Source: Phytohabitans rumicis (GTDB taxonomy: Bacteria; Actinomycetota; Actinomycetes; Mycobacteriales; Micromonosporaceae). From it: a DNA stretch of 64,000 nt. Below are positions 19,089 through 29,268 of this stretch, piece by piece; within the stretch, counting starts at the first letter, position 1, and each line of letters starts with the position of its first letter. The notes beneath the pieces were generated by a model. It had not been told where the DNA came from. It did no database searches and saw only the letters and a program-made list of their open reading frames with translations. Made by a program: the position numbers and the translations under genes. The stretch is from contig NZ_BLPG01000001.1 in NCBI RefSeq assembly GCF_011764445.1, positions 1,922,001-1,986,000 on the forward strand. Reading direction: 5' to 3'.

Positions 19089-19781
19089 ATGTTCAGAGCA
19101 GCGCGGCTCGCGATCCCCGCTCTCCTGCTCGCGGTCGTCGTCGGCGCCACGGCCGCACCCGCCCAGGCCGCCGTCTGGAGCTCGACCGACCGCTGGGGCA
19201 CCTGGAACAACGGCGGCTACACGCTCTACAACAACATCTGGGGCAGCGGCTACGGCCCGCAGACCATCTGGGCCAACTCGTACAGCAACTGGGGCGTCTG
19301 GGCCAACCACCCCAACACCGGCGGGATCAAGTCGTACCCGAACGCCACCCGTGCGGTGAACCGCCGGCTCAGCTCGCTCGGCAGCGCCAGCAGCAGCTTC
19401 AACGTGAGCGTGCCGAACGCCGGCGCCTACACCAGCGCGTACGACATCTGGGCCGACGGCCACACGTACGAGATCATGCTGTGGATGAACAAGTACGGTC
19501 CGGTCGGGCCGCTCGGCTCGTTCCAGACCAACGCCTCGGTGGGCGGGCACAGCTGGGCCGTCTACCGCGGCTCCAACGGCTCCAACCAGGTCTTCTCGTT
19601 CATCCGGAGTTCCAACACCAGTTCCGGCACGGTAGACATCCGCGCGGTGATGAACTGGATCAGGGGCCGCGGCTGGTTCGGCGACGTCACCCTGAGCACC
19701 GTCCAATTCGGCTACGAGATCACCAGCTCGAGCGGCGGCCTGGACTTCCGCACCAACTCCTTCTCCGTCTCCTACAGCTAG
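19089..19781 (+). CDS. Secreted glycoside hydrolase family 12 endoglucanase/xyloglucanase
   Basis: 230 residues. The Sec signal peptide (LAIPALLLAVVVGATAAPAQA) is cleaved after AQA at residue 28. The GH12 fold shows WNNGGYTLYNNIWG, a YEIMLWMNKYGP segment with the nucleophile Glu, and FGYEITSSSGG with the acid/base Glu. The lysine-poor, Ser/Asn/Tyr/Trp-rich composition suits a secreted beta-jelly-roll. No cellulose-binding module is attached. GGAGAG ribosome site before ATG 19089. The palindrome just upstream suggests control by a sugar-responsive LacI repressor. Exact substrate (cellulose or xyloglucan) is not decidable here. Confidence 0.9.
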   Translation: MFRAARLAIPALLLAVVVGATAAPAQAAVWSSTDRWGTWNNGGYTLYNNIWGSGYGPQTIWANSYSNWGVWANHPNTGGIKSYPNATRAVNRRLSSLGSASSSFNVSVPNAGAYTSAYDIWADGHTYEIMLWMNKYGPVGPLGSFQTNASVGGHSWAVYRGSNGSNQVFSFIRSSNTSSGTVDIRAVMNWIRGRGWFGDVTLSTVQFGYEITSSSGGLDFRTNSFSVSYS

Positions 19782-19787
19782 CCCCGG

Positions 19788-19844
19788 TGATCATGAAGTT
19801 ATCCCCCGCGACACGCCGGTCTACGGGGGATAACTTCATGATCA
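19788..19844. repeat. Palindromic repeat family A, copy A2 (bidirectional terminator candidate)
   Basis: A perfect 21-bp stem starts TGATCATGAAGTTA. The apex reads GGCGTGTCGCGG in the reverse orientation to A1. It fills the space between two convergent stop codons: GH12 ends 6 bases to the left and dctA ends 4 bases to the right. Confidence 0.88.
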
Positions 19845-19848
19845 ACCG

Positions 19849-21203
19849 CTAGACCCGGACCGCGACCGCCGGGGAGACGGGGGCGGGGTCCTCGTGCTCG
19901 TCGAGCATCGTGGTCTCGTCGAAGGGGGACTCGCCGGACAGGACCGCGCGGGCCTGGTCCTTGTCGAACTCGCCGGTCCAGGTGCCGATGAGGACGGTGG
20001 CGACCGCGTTGCCGGCGAAGTTGGTCAGGGCGCGCGCCTCGGACATGAAGCGGTCGATGCCGACGATCAGGCCCACGCCGTCGACCAGTTCCGGACGGTG
20101 GCTCTGCAGCCCGCCGGCCAGCGTGGCCAGCCCGGCGCCGGTGATCCCGGCCGCGCCCTTGGAAGCGATGATCATGAAGACCAGCAGCGAGATCTGTTCG
20201 CTCACCGACAGCGGGTCGCCCATCGCCTGGGCCACGAACAGCGACGCCATCGTCAGGTAGATGGCCGTGCCGTCCAGGTTGAACGAGTACCCGGTCGGCA
20301 CCGTGATGCCGACGACCGGCTTGCTGACCCCGAAGTGCTCCATCTTCGCGATCAGTCGGGGCAGCGCCGACTCGGACGACGACGTCGACAGGATCAGCAG
20401 GAACTCCCGGCCGAGGTAGCGCAGCAGCGCGAAGAGGTTGATCCCGGCGACCGTCCGCAGCAGCAGGCCGAGCACCACGAAGACGAAGATGAAGCAGGTC
20501 GCGTAGAAGCCGAACATGATCTGCGCCAGGCTCTTCAGCGCGTCCACGCCGGTGGCGCCGACGACCGCGGCCATCGCCCCGAACGCCCCGATCGGCGCCA
20601 GCCACATGATCATCGTGAGGATCTTGAAGACCAGCCGCTGGATGGTCCCGACCGCACGCAGCACGGGCTCGCCCCGCGTACCCATGGCCTGCACCGCGAA
20701 CCCGACGAGCAGCGCCACCAGCAGGGTCTGCAGCACCTCGCCGGCGGTCAGCGCGGACACCAGCGACGTCGGGATGATGCCCAGCAGGAAGTCGGCCGTG
20801 CTCTCGTGGACCGCACCGCTGGCCGCCTTCTGGCCGGCCTCGGCCACCGAGGCGCCCAGGTCCAGGCCCGAGCCGGGGTGGATGAGGTTGCCGACGACCA
20901 GCCCGATGGCCAGCGCGACCGTGGACATCACGAGGAAGTAGCCGAGCGCCAGGCCGCCGACCTTGCCGACCTTGGCGGCCTGCCGTACGGAGCCGACGCC
21001 GAGCACGATCGTGCAGAAGATGACCGGACTGATCATCATCTTGATCAGGTTGACGAAGCCGGTGCCGATCGGCCGGAGCTCCTTGGCGAAGTCCGGCGCG
21101 ACCAGGCCGACCAGGATGCCGGCGGCGACGGCGGCGACCACGGCGATGTAAAGGTAGTGCGTGCGGTCCCGCCTGACCCGCGGGAGGGGCTTTGGGTCTC
21201 CAT
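19849..21203 (-). CDS. dctA: Dicarboxylate/cation symporter DctA (one frameshift near the N-terminus in this sequence)
   Basis: Proton or sodium symporter of the DAACS family for C4-dicarboxylates. Family marks: GFVNLIKMMISPVIFCTIV, STSSSESALPRL (re-entrant loop), GYSFNLDGTAIY and FAGNAVATVLIG. A long open frame begins only at GTG 21141. A start at ATG 21203 followed by METQSP and, after restoring one base in gggg 21186-21189, LPRVRRDRTHYLYIAVVAAV gives the expected basic N-terminus and first helix, about 451 residues. Divergent from a CitA/CitB-type two-component pair, 85 bases apart, which probably controls it in response to its substrate. Confidence 0.88.
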
Positions 21204-21288
21204 GCCGCAGACTGTGGTCTGGGTCTCATCGGAAAGCACCGTTGCGTTCATTAAGTTCACCGCGGGGACCTGGAACGGAAACACGCAC

Positions 21289-22869
21289 ATGACACGTCGT
21301 TGGAGCATCGCCGGGCAGCTCTTCGCCCTCCAGGTGCTGGTCGTGAGCCTCCTCGTGGCGGGCGGCACGGCCGGCGCCGTCCTGCTCGCGCGCGCCGACG
21401 CCCGGGACGCGGCGAGCGAAAAGGTGCTGGCCGTGGCGTACACCGTGGCCAACGCACCGTTCGTGGCGCAGGCGCTGCGCTCGCCCGATCCGACCAGCCG
21501 GCTGCAGCCGTACGCGGAGGCCACCCGGCTGGCGACGGAGACCGACTTCGTCGTGGTGATGGCGCCCGACCGCACCCGGTACACGCACCCCACCCAGGCG
21601 CTGATCCACAAGCAGTTCAGCGGCACGATCGACGCGGCGCTGGCCGGCGGCGAGGTCGTCGAGGAGTTCACCGGCAGCCTGGGCGAGTCGGTGCGCGCGG
21701 TGGTCCCGGTGCGCGACGACGGCAACCAGATCGTCGGCTTGGTCTCGGTCGGCATCACGACCGAGACGATCAATCGCAAGCTGCTGCACCAGGCACCCAC
21801 CGTCGCGACCGCCACCGCCGCCGCGCTGCTGCTCGCCGCCGCCGGCGCGTGGCTGCTCAGCCGGCGGCTGCGCCGCCAGACCCACGGCCTCGGCCCCGCC
21901 GAGATGACCCGGATGTACGAGTACTACGACGCCGTCCTGCATTCGGTACGGGAGGGTCTGGTGGTGGTCGACCGCGACGGTCGGGTGGCGCTGGTCAACG
22001 ACGAGGGACGGCGCCTGCTCGACCTGCCCGACGGCGGCGTGACCGACCGCCAGGTGACCGAGCTGGACCTGCCGCCCGCCGTCGGTGAGCTGCTCGCCTC
22101 CGGCCGCCCCGCCGCCGACGAACCGGTGCTGGCCGGCACCCGCGTCCTGGTGGCCAACCAGCAGGTCACCCGCTTCGACGGCCGGCCGCTGGGCACCGTG
22201 CTGACCCTGCGCGACCACACCGAGCTGCGCGCGCTGACCGGCGAGCTGGACTCCGTACGCGGGCTGACCGAGGCCCTGCAGGCCCAGGCGCACGAGGCCG
22301 CCAACCGGCTGCACACCGTCCTCACCCTGGTCGAGCTGGGCCGCTCCGACGAGGCCGTACGCCTCGCCACCGCCGAGCTGGCCCTCGCCCAGCAGCTCAC
22401 CGACCAGGTGGTGGGCGCGGTGACCGAGCCGGCCCTCGCCGCGCTGCTGCTGGGCAAGTCGGCGCAGGCCAGCGAGCGCGGCGTCGAACTGGTGATCGAC
22501 GAGGACTCCCGGCTGGACGGCGAGCCGCTGCCCAGCCGCGACCTGCTGACCGTGGTCGGCAACCTGGTCGACAACGCCCTGGAGGCGGTCGCCGGCACCG
22601 ACCCGCCCCGCAAGGTCACCGTGCTGGTCCGCTCCTCCGCCGAGGAGGTGCTCATCCGGGTCACCGACACCGGCCCCGGGCTGCCCGCCGACCACGTCGC
22701 CGACGCGTTCCGCCGCGGCTGGTCCACCAAGCAGCGGGAGGGCCGCGGGCTCGGACTCGCCCTGGTCGGCCAGGTCATCGAGCGGTACGGCGGCCGGTAC
22801 GAGGTGGCGTCCGGCCCCGGCGCCGCCATCACGGTCTGGTTGCCTGTTCTCAAGAGGCACAGTTCATGA
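21289..22869 (+). CDS. CitA/DcuS-family sensor histidine kinase
   Basis: 526-residue membrane kinase sensing extracellular di- or tricarboxylates. Helix 1 ([21 protein letters not shown]), extracytoplasmic PAS/sCache domain about residues 40-165, helix 2 (ATATAAALLLAAAGAWLL), cytoplasmic PAS (VREGLVVVDRDGRVALVND), the family H-box QAHEAANRLHTV, then HATPase with N-box NLVDNALEAV, DTGPGLP and GRGLGLALV. It starts at ATG 21289; a much longer frame extends upstream only because it reads antisense through dctA. The stop overlaps the regulator start by ATGA. Divergent dctA is the likely target. Confidence 0.92.
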   Translation: MTRRWSIAGQLFALQVLVVSLLVAGGTAGAVLLARADARDAASEKVLAVAYTVANAPFVAQALRSPDPTSRLQPYAEATRLATETDFVVVMAPDRTRYTHPTQALIHKQFSGTIDAALAGGEVVEEFTGSLGESVRAVVPVRDDGNQIVGLVSVGITTETINRKLLHQAPTVATATAAALLLAAAGAWLLSRRLRRQTHGLGPAEMTRMYEYYDAVLHSVREGLVVVDRDGRVALVNDEGRRLLDLPDGGVTDRQVTELDLPPAVGELLASGRPAADEPVLAGTRVLVANQQVTRFDGRPLGTVLTLRDHTELRALTGELDSVRGLTEALQAQAHEAANRLHTVLTLVELGRSDEAVRLATAELALAQQLTDQVVGAVTEPALAALLLGKSAQASERGVELVIDEDSRLDGEPLPSRDLLTVVGNLVDNALEAVAGTDPPRKVTVLVRSSAEEVLIRVTDTGPGLPADHVADAFRRGWSTKQREGRGLGLALVGQVIERYGGRYEVASGPGAAITVWLPVLKRHSS

Positions 22870-23539
22870 CCATCCGAGTACTCGTCGTCGAGGACGAGCC
22901 GCTGATCGCCGAGGCGCACCGTGCCTATACCGAGCGGGTGACCGGCTTTTCCGTGGTGGGCGTCGCGCACACCGCCCGCGACGCGATGGCCGTGCTGCGG
23001 GGCGAGCCCGTCGACCTCGTACTCCTGGATCTGAATCTGCCCGACAAGCACGGCCTGGACGTGTGCCGCGCGCTGCGCGCGGCCGGGAGCGGCACCGACG
23101 TCCTAGCCGTGACGTCCGCGCGGGACATCGCGATGGTCCGGGCCGCGGTCGCCCTGGGGTGACGCACTACCTGCTCAAGCCGTTCACGTTCGCGGCGTTC
23201 CAGGACAAGCTCATGCGGTACGCCCAGTACCGCAGCCAGGTGCTCGCGGCCGGCGAGGTGGCCGCCCAGCACGAGGTGGACCGGGTGTTCGCGATGCTGC
23301 GCGGCGAGTCGACCGGCTCGCTGCCGAAGGGCCTGGACGCGGGCACGCTCGACCTGGTCCTGGCCGCCCTGCGGGCCGACCCGAGCGGCCTGTCGGCGGC
23401 CGAGGTGGCGGCGCGCACCGGCACGTCCCGGGTGACCGCCCGCCGCTACCTGGAGCACCTGGCCGAGGCGCGCCGCGTGGTCCGCGCCTCGCGCTACGGC
23501 GCCCCCGGACGCCCCGAAGTCGAATACCGCCCGGCCTAG
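22866..23539 (+). CDS. CitB/DcuR-family response regulator (one frameshift in this sequence)
   Basis: Partner of the preceding kinase. The receiver domain has VVEDEP (acidic pair), phospho-acceptor Asp in LVLLDLNLPDKHG, and Thr in LAVTSARD. The frame breaks at gggg 23156-23159. One added G gives AVALGVTHYLLKPFTFAAF with the conserved KP of receivers. The C-terminal helix-turn-helix is SAAEVAARTGTSRVTARRY. The complete protein is about 224 residues, as usual for CitB/DcuR. The stop shares the palindrome CTAG with the convergent lipoprotein stop. Confidence 0.88.
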
Positions 23540-24690
23540 CGGATGTTGCCGGTGTGGCCTAGCGAGTAGCGGCCGGGCTGGGGCCAGATGGTCAGCCCGT
23601 GCGGGCCGGCGCCGACCGGGATGCGGGCCAGCAGCTTGCCGTCCGCCGTGCTGATCGCGTACACCTCGCCGTCGTACCGGCCGGAGAGCCACAGCACCGT
23701 CCCGTCCGCCGAGACGCCACCCATGTCGGGGCTGCCGCCGCCCGGGATGCGCCAGGTCGCGGCCGGCTTGAGGGTGGCGGTGTCGAGCACGGTGATGGTC
23801 CCCTCGCCCCGGTTCGACACGTACGCCCGCGCGCCGTCCCGGCTGAAGTAGATGCCGTGCGTGCCCTTGCCGGTCTTGATGAAGCCGGTGCGCCTGGTGG
23901 CGGCGCCGTCGAAGACGTAGACGCCGTTGGCGTGCATGTCGGCGACCAGGAAGTGCTTGCCGTCCGGGGTCAGCCGGGTGTCCTGCGGCATCCCGTGCGG
24001 CACCACGTCGAGGTCGAACTGGCGCAACTTCTTGTGTGTGGTGCCGTCCAGCACGATCATCCGGTTGGCGAACTCGCAGCTGAACAGCATCGTCTTGGCG
24101 TCGGCCGAGTAGTCCATGTGGTTGATGCCGCCGCACTCGGGAAAGTGCAGCGACTTCGTCCGCTTCCACGTCTTCGGGTCGTAGAAGTCCAGCCGCTGGT
24201 ACGCCTCGGCCACCACGATCGCGCTCTTGCCGTCCGGCGTGAAATACAGGTTGTAGACGTCCTGCACGTTGATCAACTTGCCCGACTTGCCGGTACGCGG
24301 GTCGATCGGCACCAGCCCGCCGGTCGGCACCCGGCTGGAGGCGACGTAGAGGGTGCGCAGGTCGTACCCCGGGACGACGTGCTGCGGCTCCGGCCCACCG
24401 TAGAAGGTGTCCACCACCTTGTACGTCTTCGGGTCGATCACCGTCACGTCGTCGCTCATCGTGTTGGGCACGTAGACCAGCTCGCGGTGGCCCCGCACGG
24501 TCTCGCTGAGCATCCCCGGCCCGGCCGCGGCGTACACGTTGAGCGGCGCGGCGGCCGCCGGGGTCGCCGCGGTGGCAGGCTCGGCGGGCGTCACGGTGGA
24601 CGCGGGCGGCTTGGCGTCCCCTTCGCCGCCGCACCCGGCGACGAGGACCAGCGCGAGCGTTCCGGCGATGAACGGCCTGAGCGTCAACAC
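23536..24690 (-). CDS. Lipoprotein with YVTN-type seven-bladed beta-propeller
   Basis: 384 residues. A signal peptide with lipobox LVAGC is followed by an Ala/Pro/Thr linker and repeating blades such as ELVYVPNTMSDDVTVIDPKT, YFTPDGKSAIVVAEA, RLTPDGKHFLVADMHANG and YVSNRGEGTITVLDTATLK. Such surface propellers bind proteins or ligands, and some are metal- or quinone-linked oxidoreductases; no catalytic signature is visible. GTG 24690 carries TAACGT six bases upstream, so it is likely leaderless. Function unknown. Confidence 0.8.
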   Translation of the reverse strand: MLTLRPFIAGTLALVLVAGCGGEGDAKPPASTVTPAEPATAATPAAAAPLNVYAAAGPGMLSETVRGHRELVYVPNTMSDDVTVIDPKTYKVVDTFYGGPEPQHVVPGYDLRTLYVASSRVPTGGLVPIDPRTGKSGKLINVQDVYNLYFTPDGKSAIVVAEAYQRLDFYDPKTWKRTKSLHFPECGGINHMDYSADAKTMLFSCEFANRMIVLDGTTHKKLRQFDLDVVPHGMPQDTRLTPDGKHFLVADMHANGVYVFDGAATRRTGFIKTGKGTHGIYFSRDGARAYVSNRGEGTITVLDTATLKPAATWRIPGGGSPDMGGVSADGTVLWLSGRYDGEVYAISTADGKLLARIPVGAGPHGLTIWPQPGRYSLGHTGNIR

Positions 24691-24696
24691 CCTCAG

Positions 24697-24702
24697 ACGT
24701 TA
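24697..24702 (-). promoter_or_regulatory. -10 element TAACGT for the beta-propeller lipoprotein
   Basis: TAACGT on the minus strand, six bases before GTG 24690: leaderless signature. Confidence 0.45.
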
Positions 24703-24804
24703 GCCAAAATGCCCCTTTTGCCCGACCCGAACGCCAAGATCGCCCAAGCCCCACCCACCCCGCGCGTAGTAGGGCGCGCCCGAAGGCAGGGTAGCCCGAT
24801 AGCC

Positions 24805-24868
24805 GCGGTGATCATGAAGTTAGCGTCAGGGCAAGCGCTCTCCCCCACGCTAACCTCATGATCACCGC
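24805..24868. repeat. Palindromic repeat family A, copy A3
   Basis: 22-bp stem starting GCGGTGATCATGAAG with one mismatch and a 20-nt apex. Unlike A1 and A2 the apex lacks GGCGTGT. First of four palindromes in the 609-base gene-free stretch 24691-25299, which otherwise holds a promoter and unstructured DNA. Confidence 0.82.
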
Positions 24869-24889
24869 AGGCTGGCGTCGATCGCTCGC

Positions 24890-24938
24890 CGGGATCTTGG
24901 GCCCGGTTATGTCGGACACGTCCGGACGCAAGATCCCG
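24890..24938. repeat. Palindrome family F, single copy
   Basis: Outer arms CGGGATCTTG / CAAGATCCCG (10 bp) enclose an inner hairpin GTCGGA-cacg-TCCGGAC. No second copy was found in the window. Confidence 0.6.
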
Positions 24939-24991
24939 CCCTGCCCCACCAAGTCCACTGGTGCGGCCACCGCCACCCGCCACCCGCGTGA

Positions 24992-25042
24992 GTGGAACGC
25001 CAGTGCTGTTACCCGGCGGCCAAGACAGCACTGGTGTTCCAC
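24992..25042. repeat. Palindrome family E, single copy
   Basis: 18-bp stem starting GTGGAACGCCAGTGCTGT with one G-T mismatch and a 15-nt apex. No second copy was found in the window. Confidence 0.7.
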
Positions 25043-25130
25043 CGACGCCACCCAGCCGCTCGGGCGCGCTCGAAAGGCGCGCTCCGCCACCCCGAGCGCC
25101 GCCGCCCGCACCCACGCACCGCCACGGTCC

Positions 25131-25212
25131 GCCGATCAAGGATTTCTACGTCGATCAAGGGCAAACGGCCGCGGATTGGAGATCAAACCACGACCGTTTG
25201 CCCTTGATCGAC
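25131..25212. repeat. Palindromic repeat family B, copy B2
   Basis: A leading CGATCAAG box (GATC at 25134) is followed 19 nt later by the hairpin: left arm 25150-25174, apex attggagatcaaa, right arm 25188-25212. Two mismatches in 25 bp. It lies 3' of yebC (minus strand). Confidence 0.85.
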
Positions 25213-25260
25213 GCACGAGAGGGAGCACGCACGAGAGCGCGCACGCACGAGAGGGAGCGC
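25213..25260. repeat. 16-bp tandem array x3 next to B2
   Basis: Units gcacgagagggagcac, gcacgagagcgcgcac and gcacgagagggagcgc start directly after the B2 right arm. They are followed by purine-rich DNA up to the yebC stop at 25300. Confidence 0.75.
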
Positions 25261-25299
25261 GCGGAGGGCGCAGGGAGGAAGAGCGAGGAAGGACCAAGG

Positions 25300-26049
<750 letters not shown>

Positions 26050-26058
26050 CAAGCCCTC

Positions 26059-26640
26059 CTATCCCAGAAACCCGCGCACCAGTTCCACGAAGTAACGGTG
26101 GACCCGCAGGTCTCCGGTCAACTCCGGATGGAAGGCCGTGGCGAGCAGACCGCCCTCCCGAACCGCAACGATCCTACCGGCGGCGGTACCAAGCACCCGC
26201 ACCTCCCCGCCCACGCTCTCCACCCAGGGCGCGCGGATGAAGACCGCGTGGAACGGTTCGTCGAAATCGGCCAGCGTCACCGGCCCTTCGAACGAGTCGA
26301 CCTGCCGGCCGAACGCGTTGCGCCGCACGGTCATGTCGATGCCGCCGAAGGACTCCTGGTCGGGGCGGCCGTCAAGAATCCGGTCGGCCAGCATGATCAT
26401 GCCGGCGCACGAGCCGTACACCGGCATGCCCCCGGCGATCCGCTTGCGGATCGGCTCCAGCAGGCCGAACTCGACGGACAGCTTGCTCATCGTGGTCGAC
26501 TCCCCGCCGGGGATGACCAGCGCGTCGACCGAGTCCAGCTCCGATGGGCGGCGGACCGGAGTGGCGGTCGCGCCACACGACGACAGGGCCCGCAGGTGCT
26601 CCCGCACATCCCCCTGCAGGGCGAATACCCCTATGTTCAC
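26059..26640 (-). CDS. pdxT: Pyridoxal 5'-phosphate synthase glutaminase subunit PdxT
   Basis: Supplies ammonia from glutamine to PdxS. 193 residues. [26 protein letters not shown], catalytic Cys in [13 protein letters not shown], and the His-Glu pair in [11 protein letters not shown] are all present. The start is GTG 26640, overlapping the pdxS stop by GTGA. The frame is open upstream of this but that part is antisense-free pdxS DNA read in another frame. Confidence 0.95.
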   Translation of the reverse strand: MNIGVFALQGDVREHLRALSSCGATATPVRRPSELDSVDALVIPGGESTTMSKLSVEFGLLEPIRKRIAGGMPVYGSCAGMIMLADRILDGRPDQESFGGIDMTVRRNAFGRQVDSFEGPVTLADFDEPFHAVFIRAPWVESVGGEVRVLGTAAGRIVAVREGGLLATAFHPELTGDLRVHRYFVELVRGFLG

Positions 26641-27548
26641 CAACCGCGCTCCGCCAACCGGTGCGGCTGCGGGATGTCGTCGACGTTGATGCCGACCATG
26701 GCCTCGCCCAGGCCGCGGGAGACCTTGGCGATCACGTCCGGGTCGTCGTGGAACGTGGTGGCCTTGACGATCGCGGCCGCCCGCTGGGCCGGGTTGCCGG
26801 ACTTGAAGATGCCCGAGCCGACGAACACGCCCTCGGCGCCGAGCTGCATCATCATCGCGGCGTCGGCCGGCGTGGCGATGCCGCCCGCGGTGAAGAGCAC
26901 GACCGGCAGCTTGCCCGTGGCCGCGACCTCCTTGACCAGCTCGTACGGCGCCTGCAGCTCCTTGGCCGCCACGTACAGCTCGTCTTCCGGCAGCGAGGTC
27001 AGCCGGCGCAGCTCCGCCCGGATCTGGCGCATGTGCGTGGTCGCGTTGGAAACGTCGCCGGTGCCCGCCTCGCCCTTGGAACGGATCATCGCGGCGCCCT
27101 CGGTGATCCGGCGCAGCGCCTCGCCCAGGTTGGTCGCCCCGCACACGAACGGCACCGTGAACGCCCACTTGTCGATGTGGTTGGCGTAGTCGGCCGGGGT
27201 CAGCACCTCGGACTCGTCGACGTAGTCGACGCCGAGCGCCTGCAGCACCCGCGCCTCGACGAAGTGGCCGATGCGGGCCTTGGCCATCACCGGGATGGAG
27301 ACGGCGCTGATGATGCTGTCGATCATGTCGGGGTCGCTCATCCGCGACACGCCGCCCTGCGCGCGGATGTCGGCGGGCACCCGCTCGAGCGCCATGACCG
27401 CGACCGCACCGGCGTCCTCGGCGATCTTGGCCTGCTCGGCGGTGACCACGTCCATGATGACGCCGCCCTTGAGCATCTCGGCCATGCCCCGCTTGACGCG
27501 GGCAGTGCCGGTGACGGGCGCACTTGACTGCGTGGTGATCTCGGCCAT
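26637..27548 (-). CDS. pdxS: Pyridoxal 5'-phosphate synthase lyase subunit PdxS
   Basis: Makes PLP from ribose 5-phosphate, glyceraldehyde 3-phosphate and ammonia (DXP-independent route). 303 residues. [18 protein letters not shown], active-site Lys regions [17 protein letters not shown] and [13 protein letters not shown], phosphate loops GEAGTGDV and [16 protein letters not shown] 27548 with TAAAAT seven bases upstream suggests a leaderless pdxS-pdxT-yebC transcript. Confidence 0.97.
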   Translation of the reverse strand: MAEITTQSSAPVTGTARVKRGMAEMLKGGVIMDVVTAEQAKIAEDAGAVAVMALERVPADIRAQGGVSRMSDPDMIDSIISAVSIPVMAKARIGHFVEARVLQALGVDYVDESEVLTPADYANHIDKWAFTVPFVCGATNLGEALRRITEGAAMIRSKGEAGTGDVSNATTHMRQIRAELRRLTSLPEDELYVAAKELQAPYELVKEVAATGKLPVVLFTAGGIATPADAAMMMQLGAEGVFVGSGIFKSGNPAQRAAAIVKATTFHDDPDVIAKVSRGLGEAMVGINVDDIPQPHRLAERGW

Positions 27549-27555
27549 GACCAGG

Positions 27556-27561
27556 ATTTTA
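27556..27561 (-). promoter_or_regulatory. -10 element TAAAAT for pdxS-pdxT
   Basis: TAAAAT on the minus strand, seven bases before ATG 27548. It is the most AT-rich hexamer in the neighbourhood and fits a leaderless start. Confidence 0.5.
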
Positions 27562-27598
27562 GTCCCGGCCCAGGACCCCTCCCACAGCCAATCGCCCC

Positions 27599-28093
27599 CT
27601 AGGTGGCCTGCTCCACAACGGGCACGGCCGCCGGCGCGAGGACCGGGTCGTCGATGTCGAAGTAGGCCGGTGCGGCGTGCCGGCGGGTCATCCGCAACAG
27701 GCGTACCACCGGGCGGCGCCGCGCGGTCAGCGCGTCCCGGACCAGGTCCGTGTGCACCTGCCGGGCCAGGGCGAGCCGCCGGCTCGCCGCCACCAGCCCG
27801 TCGGCGTCCACGGCGAGGGCCACCGTCCGCAGCTGCCGGGTCAGATCATTCTCCGCGGCCTCGCGCTCGCCCGGCACGGCGTCCAGCGCGATCCGGGCCG
27901 CCGCGTAAAGCTCACCCGCCGCGCGCTCTTCCGCGAGTACGGCCGCCGCGGCGGCCCGGCGCAGCAGGTGCGCGTCGAGGGCCTTGGCCGCGGCCGCCGC
28001 CCGGGCGTGCAGGCGGTCGACCCGGCTGGCCGTCCAGGTCAGGTACGTCGAAACGAGCGCGACCACGGTGACCACGCCCACGACCCACCACAT
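27599..28093 (-). CDS. Single-span membrane protein next to pimA (Rv2609c-position)
   Basis: About 164 residues. An N-terminal membrane helix ([20 protein letters not shown]) is followed by an Ala/Arg-rich, coiled-coil-like cytoplasmic part ([21 protein letters not shown] ...). No enzymatic motif seen. Position downstream of pimA, 20 bases apart, matches a conserved membrane gene in mycobacteria. A link to phosphatidylinositol mannoside assembly is inference from neighbours only. ATG 28093 chosen because the helix starts there. Confidence 0.65.
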   Translation of the reverse strand: MWWVVGVVTVVALVSTYLTWTASRVDRLHARAAAAAKALDAHLLRRAAAAAVLAEERAAGELYAAARIALDAVPGEREAAENDLTRQLRTVALAVDADGLVAASRRLALARQVHTDLVRDALTARRRPVVRLLRMTRRHAAPAYFDIDDPVLAPAAVPVVEQAT

Positions 28094-28113
28094 GCCCGGA
28101 ATGGTAGAGGGTC

Positions 28114-29250
28114 TTAACTGGGCTCTTGTTCCATCACCCTGCCGTCGGTGGCCTCGATCGCCGTGGCGTACACCTCCAGGACCCGCCCGGCGACGACCGG
28201 CCAATCGAAGTCCCTGACCACCTGCTGGGCGTGCGCGGCGAGCGCGGCCCGGCGCGCGGGGTCGTCCAGCAGGTCCGCCACGCACCCGGCCAGCGCGTCG
28301 GTGTCGCCCACCGGAAACAGCTGGCCGGCCCGCCCGCCGTCCAGCACCCGGCGGAACGCGTCGAGGTCGCTGGCCACGATCGGGGTCCCGGCCGCCATCG
28401 CCTCCGTCAGGATCATCCCGAACGACTCACCGCCGGTGTTCGGGGCGACATACAGGTCGACGCTGCGCAGCATCCGCGCCTTGTCCGCTTCGGACACCTT
28501 GCCCAGGTACTCCACCCGGTCGTGCAGGTCGGAAGGCACGCCGTCGAGCAGTTCGTCGCGCTCGCCCGGCCCGGCTACCAACAGGCGCAGGCCGGGCCGC
28601 TGCCGGGCCAGCGCCACGTACGCCGTACGCAGGTGCGCGAAGCCCTTGCGCGGCTCGGTGAAGCGGCCCAGGAAGCCGAGCGCGCCGCCGTCGGCCGGCC
28701 AGCCGGGCAGCGGCACGGCGTCGGCGAACTTGGCCACCGCCACCCCGTTCGGGATCTCCACGGCGCCGCCGGCCATGTGCTCCACCTGCACCTTGCGGGC
28801 CAGCGCGCTGACCGCGATCCGGGCGGTGATCCGCTCCAGCACGAGCTGCAGCAGGCCCTGCGCGGCGGCCATCGCCCGGGACCGGGTCATCGCCGTGTGG
28901 AACGTGGCGACCACCGGCCCCCGCGCGGACAGCACCGCCAGCATCGACAGGCTCAGCGAGAACGGCTCGTGCACGTGCAGCACGTCGAACTCGCCCCGGG
29001 ACAGCCACCGCCGCACCCGCGCGGTCGACACCGGCCCGAAGCTGATCCGCGCCACCGACCCGTTGTAGGGGAACGGCACCGACCGCCCGGCCGGCACCAC
29101 GTACGGCGGCAGCGGCGCGTCCTCGTCCGCCGGTGCGAGCACGCTGACCTCGTGCCCGAGCGCCATCAGCGCCTCGGCGAGGTCCATCACGTGGTTCTGG
29201 ACGCCGCCTGGGACGTCGAAGGAGTACGGGCACACGATGCCGATCCGCAC
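28114..29250 (-). CDS. pimA: Phosphatidylinositol alpha-mannosyltransferase PimA
   Basis: GT4 glycosyltransferase adding the first mannose from GDP-mannose to phosphatidylinositol at the inner membrane face. 378 residues. CPYSFDVPGGVQNHVMDLAE (acceptor side), FLGRFTEPRKGF, and the GDP-sugar site GGESFGMILTEAMAAGTPIVAS with the family EX7E. GTG 29250 follows GGAGGGGG. Lies directly after the acyltransferase, the order pgsA-acyltransferase-pimA being conserved with M. tuberculosis Rv2612c-Rv2610c. Confidence 0.93.
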   Translation of the reverse strand: MRIGIVCPYSFDVPGGVQNHVMDLAEALMALGHEVSVLAPADEDAPLPPYVVPAGRSVPFPYNGSVARISFGPVSTARVRRWLSRGEFDVLHVHEPFSLSLSMLAVLSARGPVVATFHTAMTRSRAMAAAQGLLQLVLERITARIAVSALARKVQVEHMAGGAVEIPNGVAVAKFADAVPLPGWPADGGALGFLGRFTEPRKGFAHLRTAYVALARQRPGLRLLVAGPGERDELLDGVPSDLHDRVEYLGKVSEADKARMLRSVDLYVAPNTGGESFGMILTEAMAAGTPIVASDLDAFRRVLDGGRAGQLFPVGDTDALAGCVADLLDDPARRAALAAHAQQVVRDFDWPVVAGRVLEVYATAIEATDGRVMEQEPS

Positions 29251-29268
29251 TGCGGCCCCCTCCCTGTG

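Noticed and set aside
19894-21288. Very long plus-strand open frame leading into the CitA-type kinase
   Set aside because: It reads antisense through dctA in GC-rich DNA. The kinase homology begins at ATG 21289.
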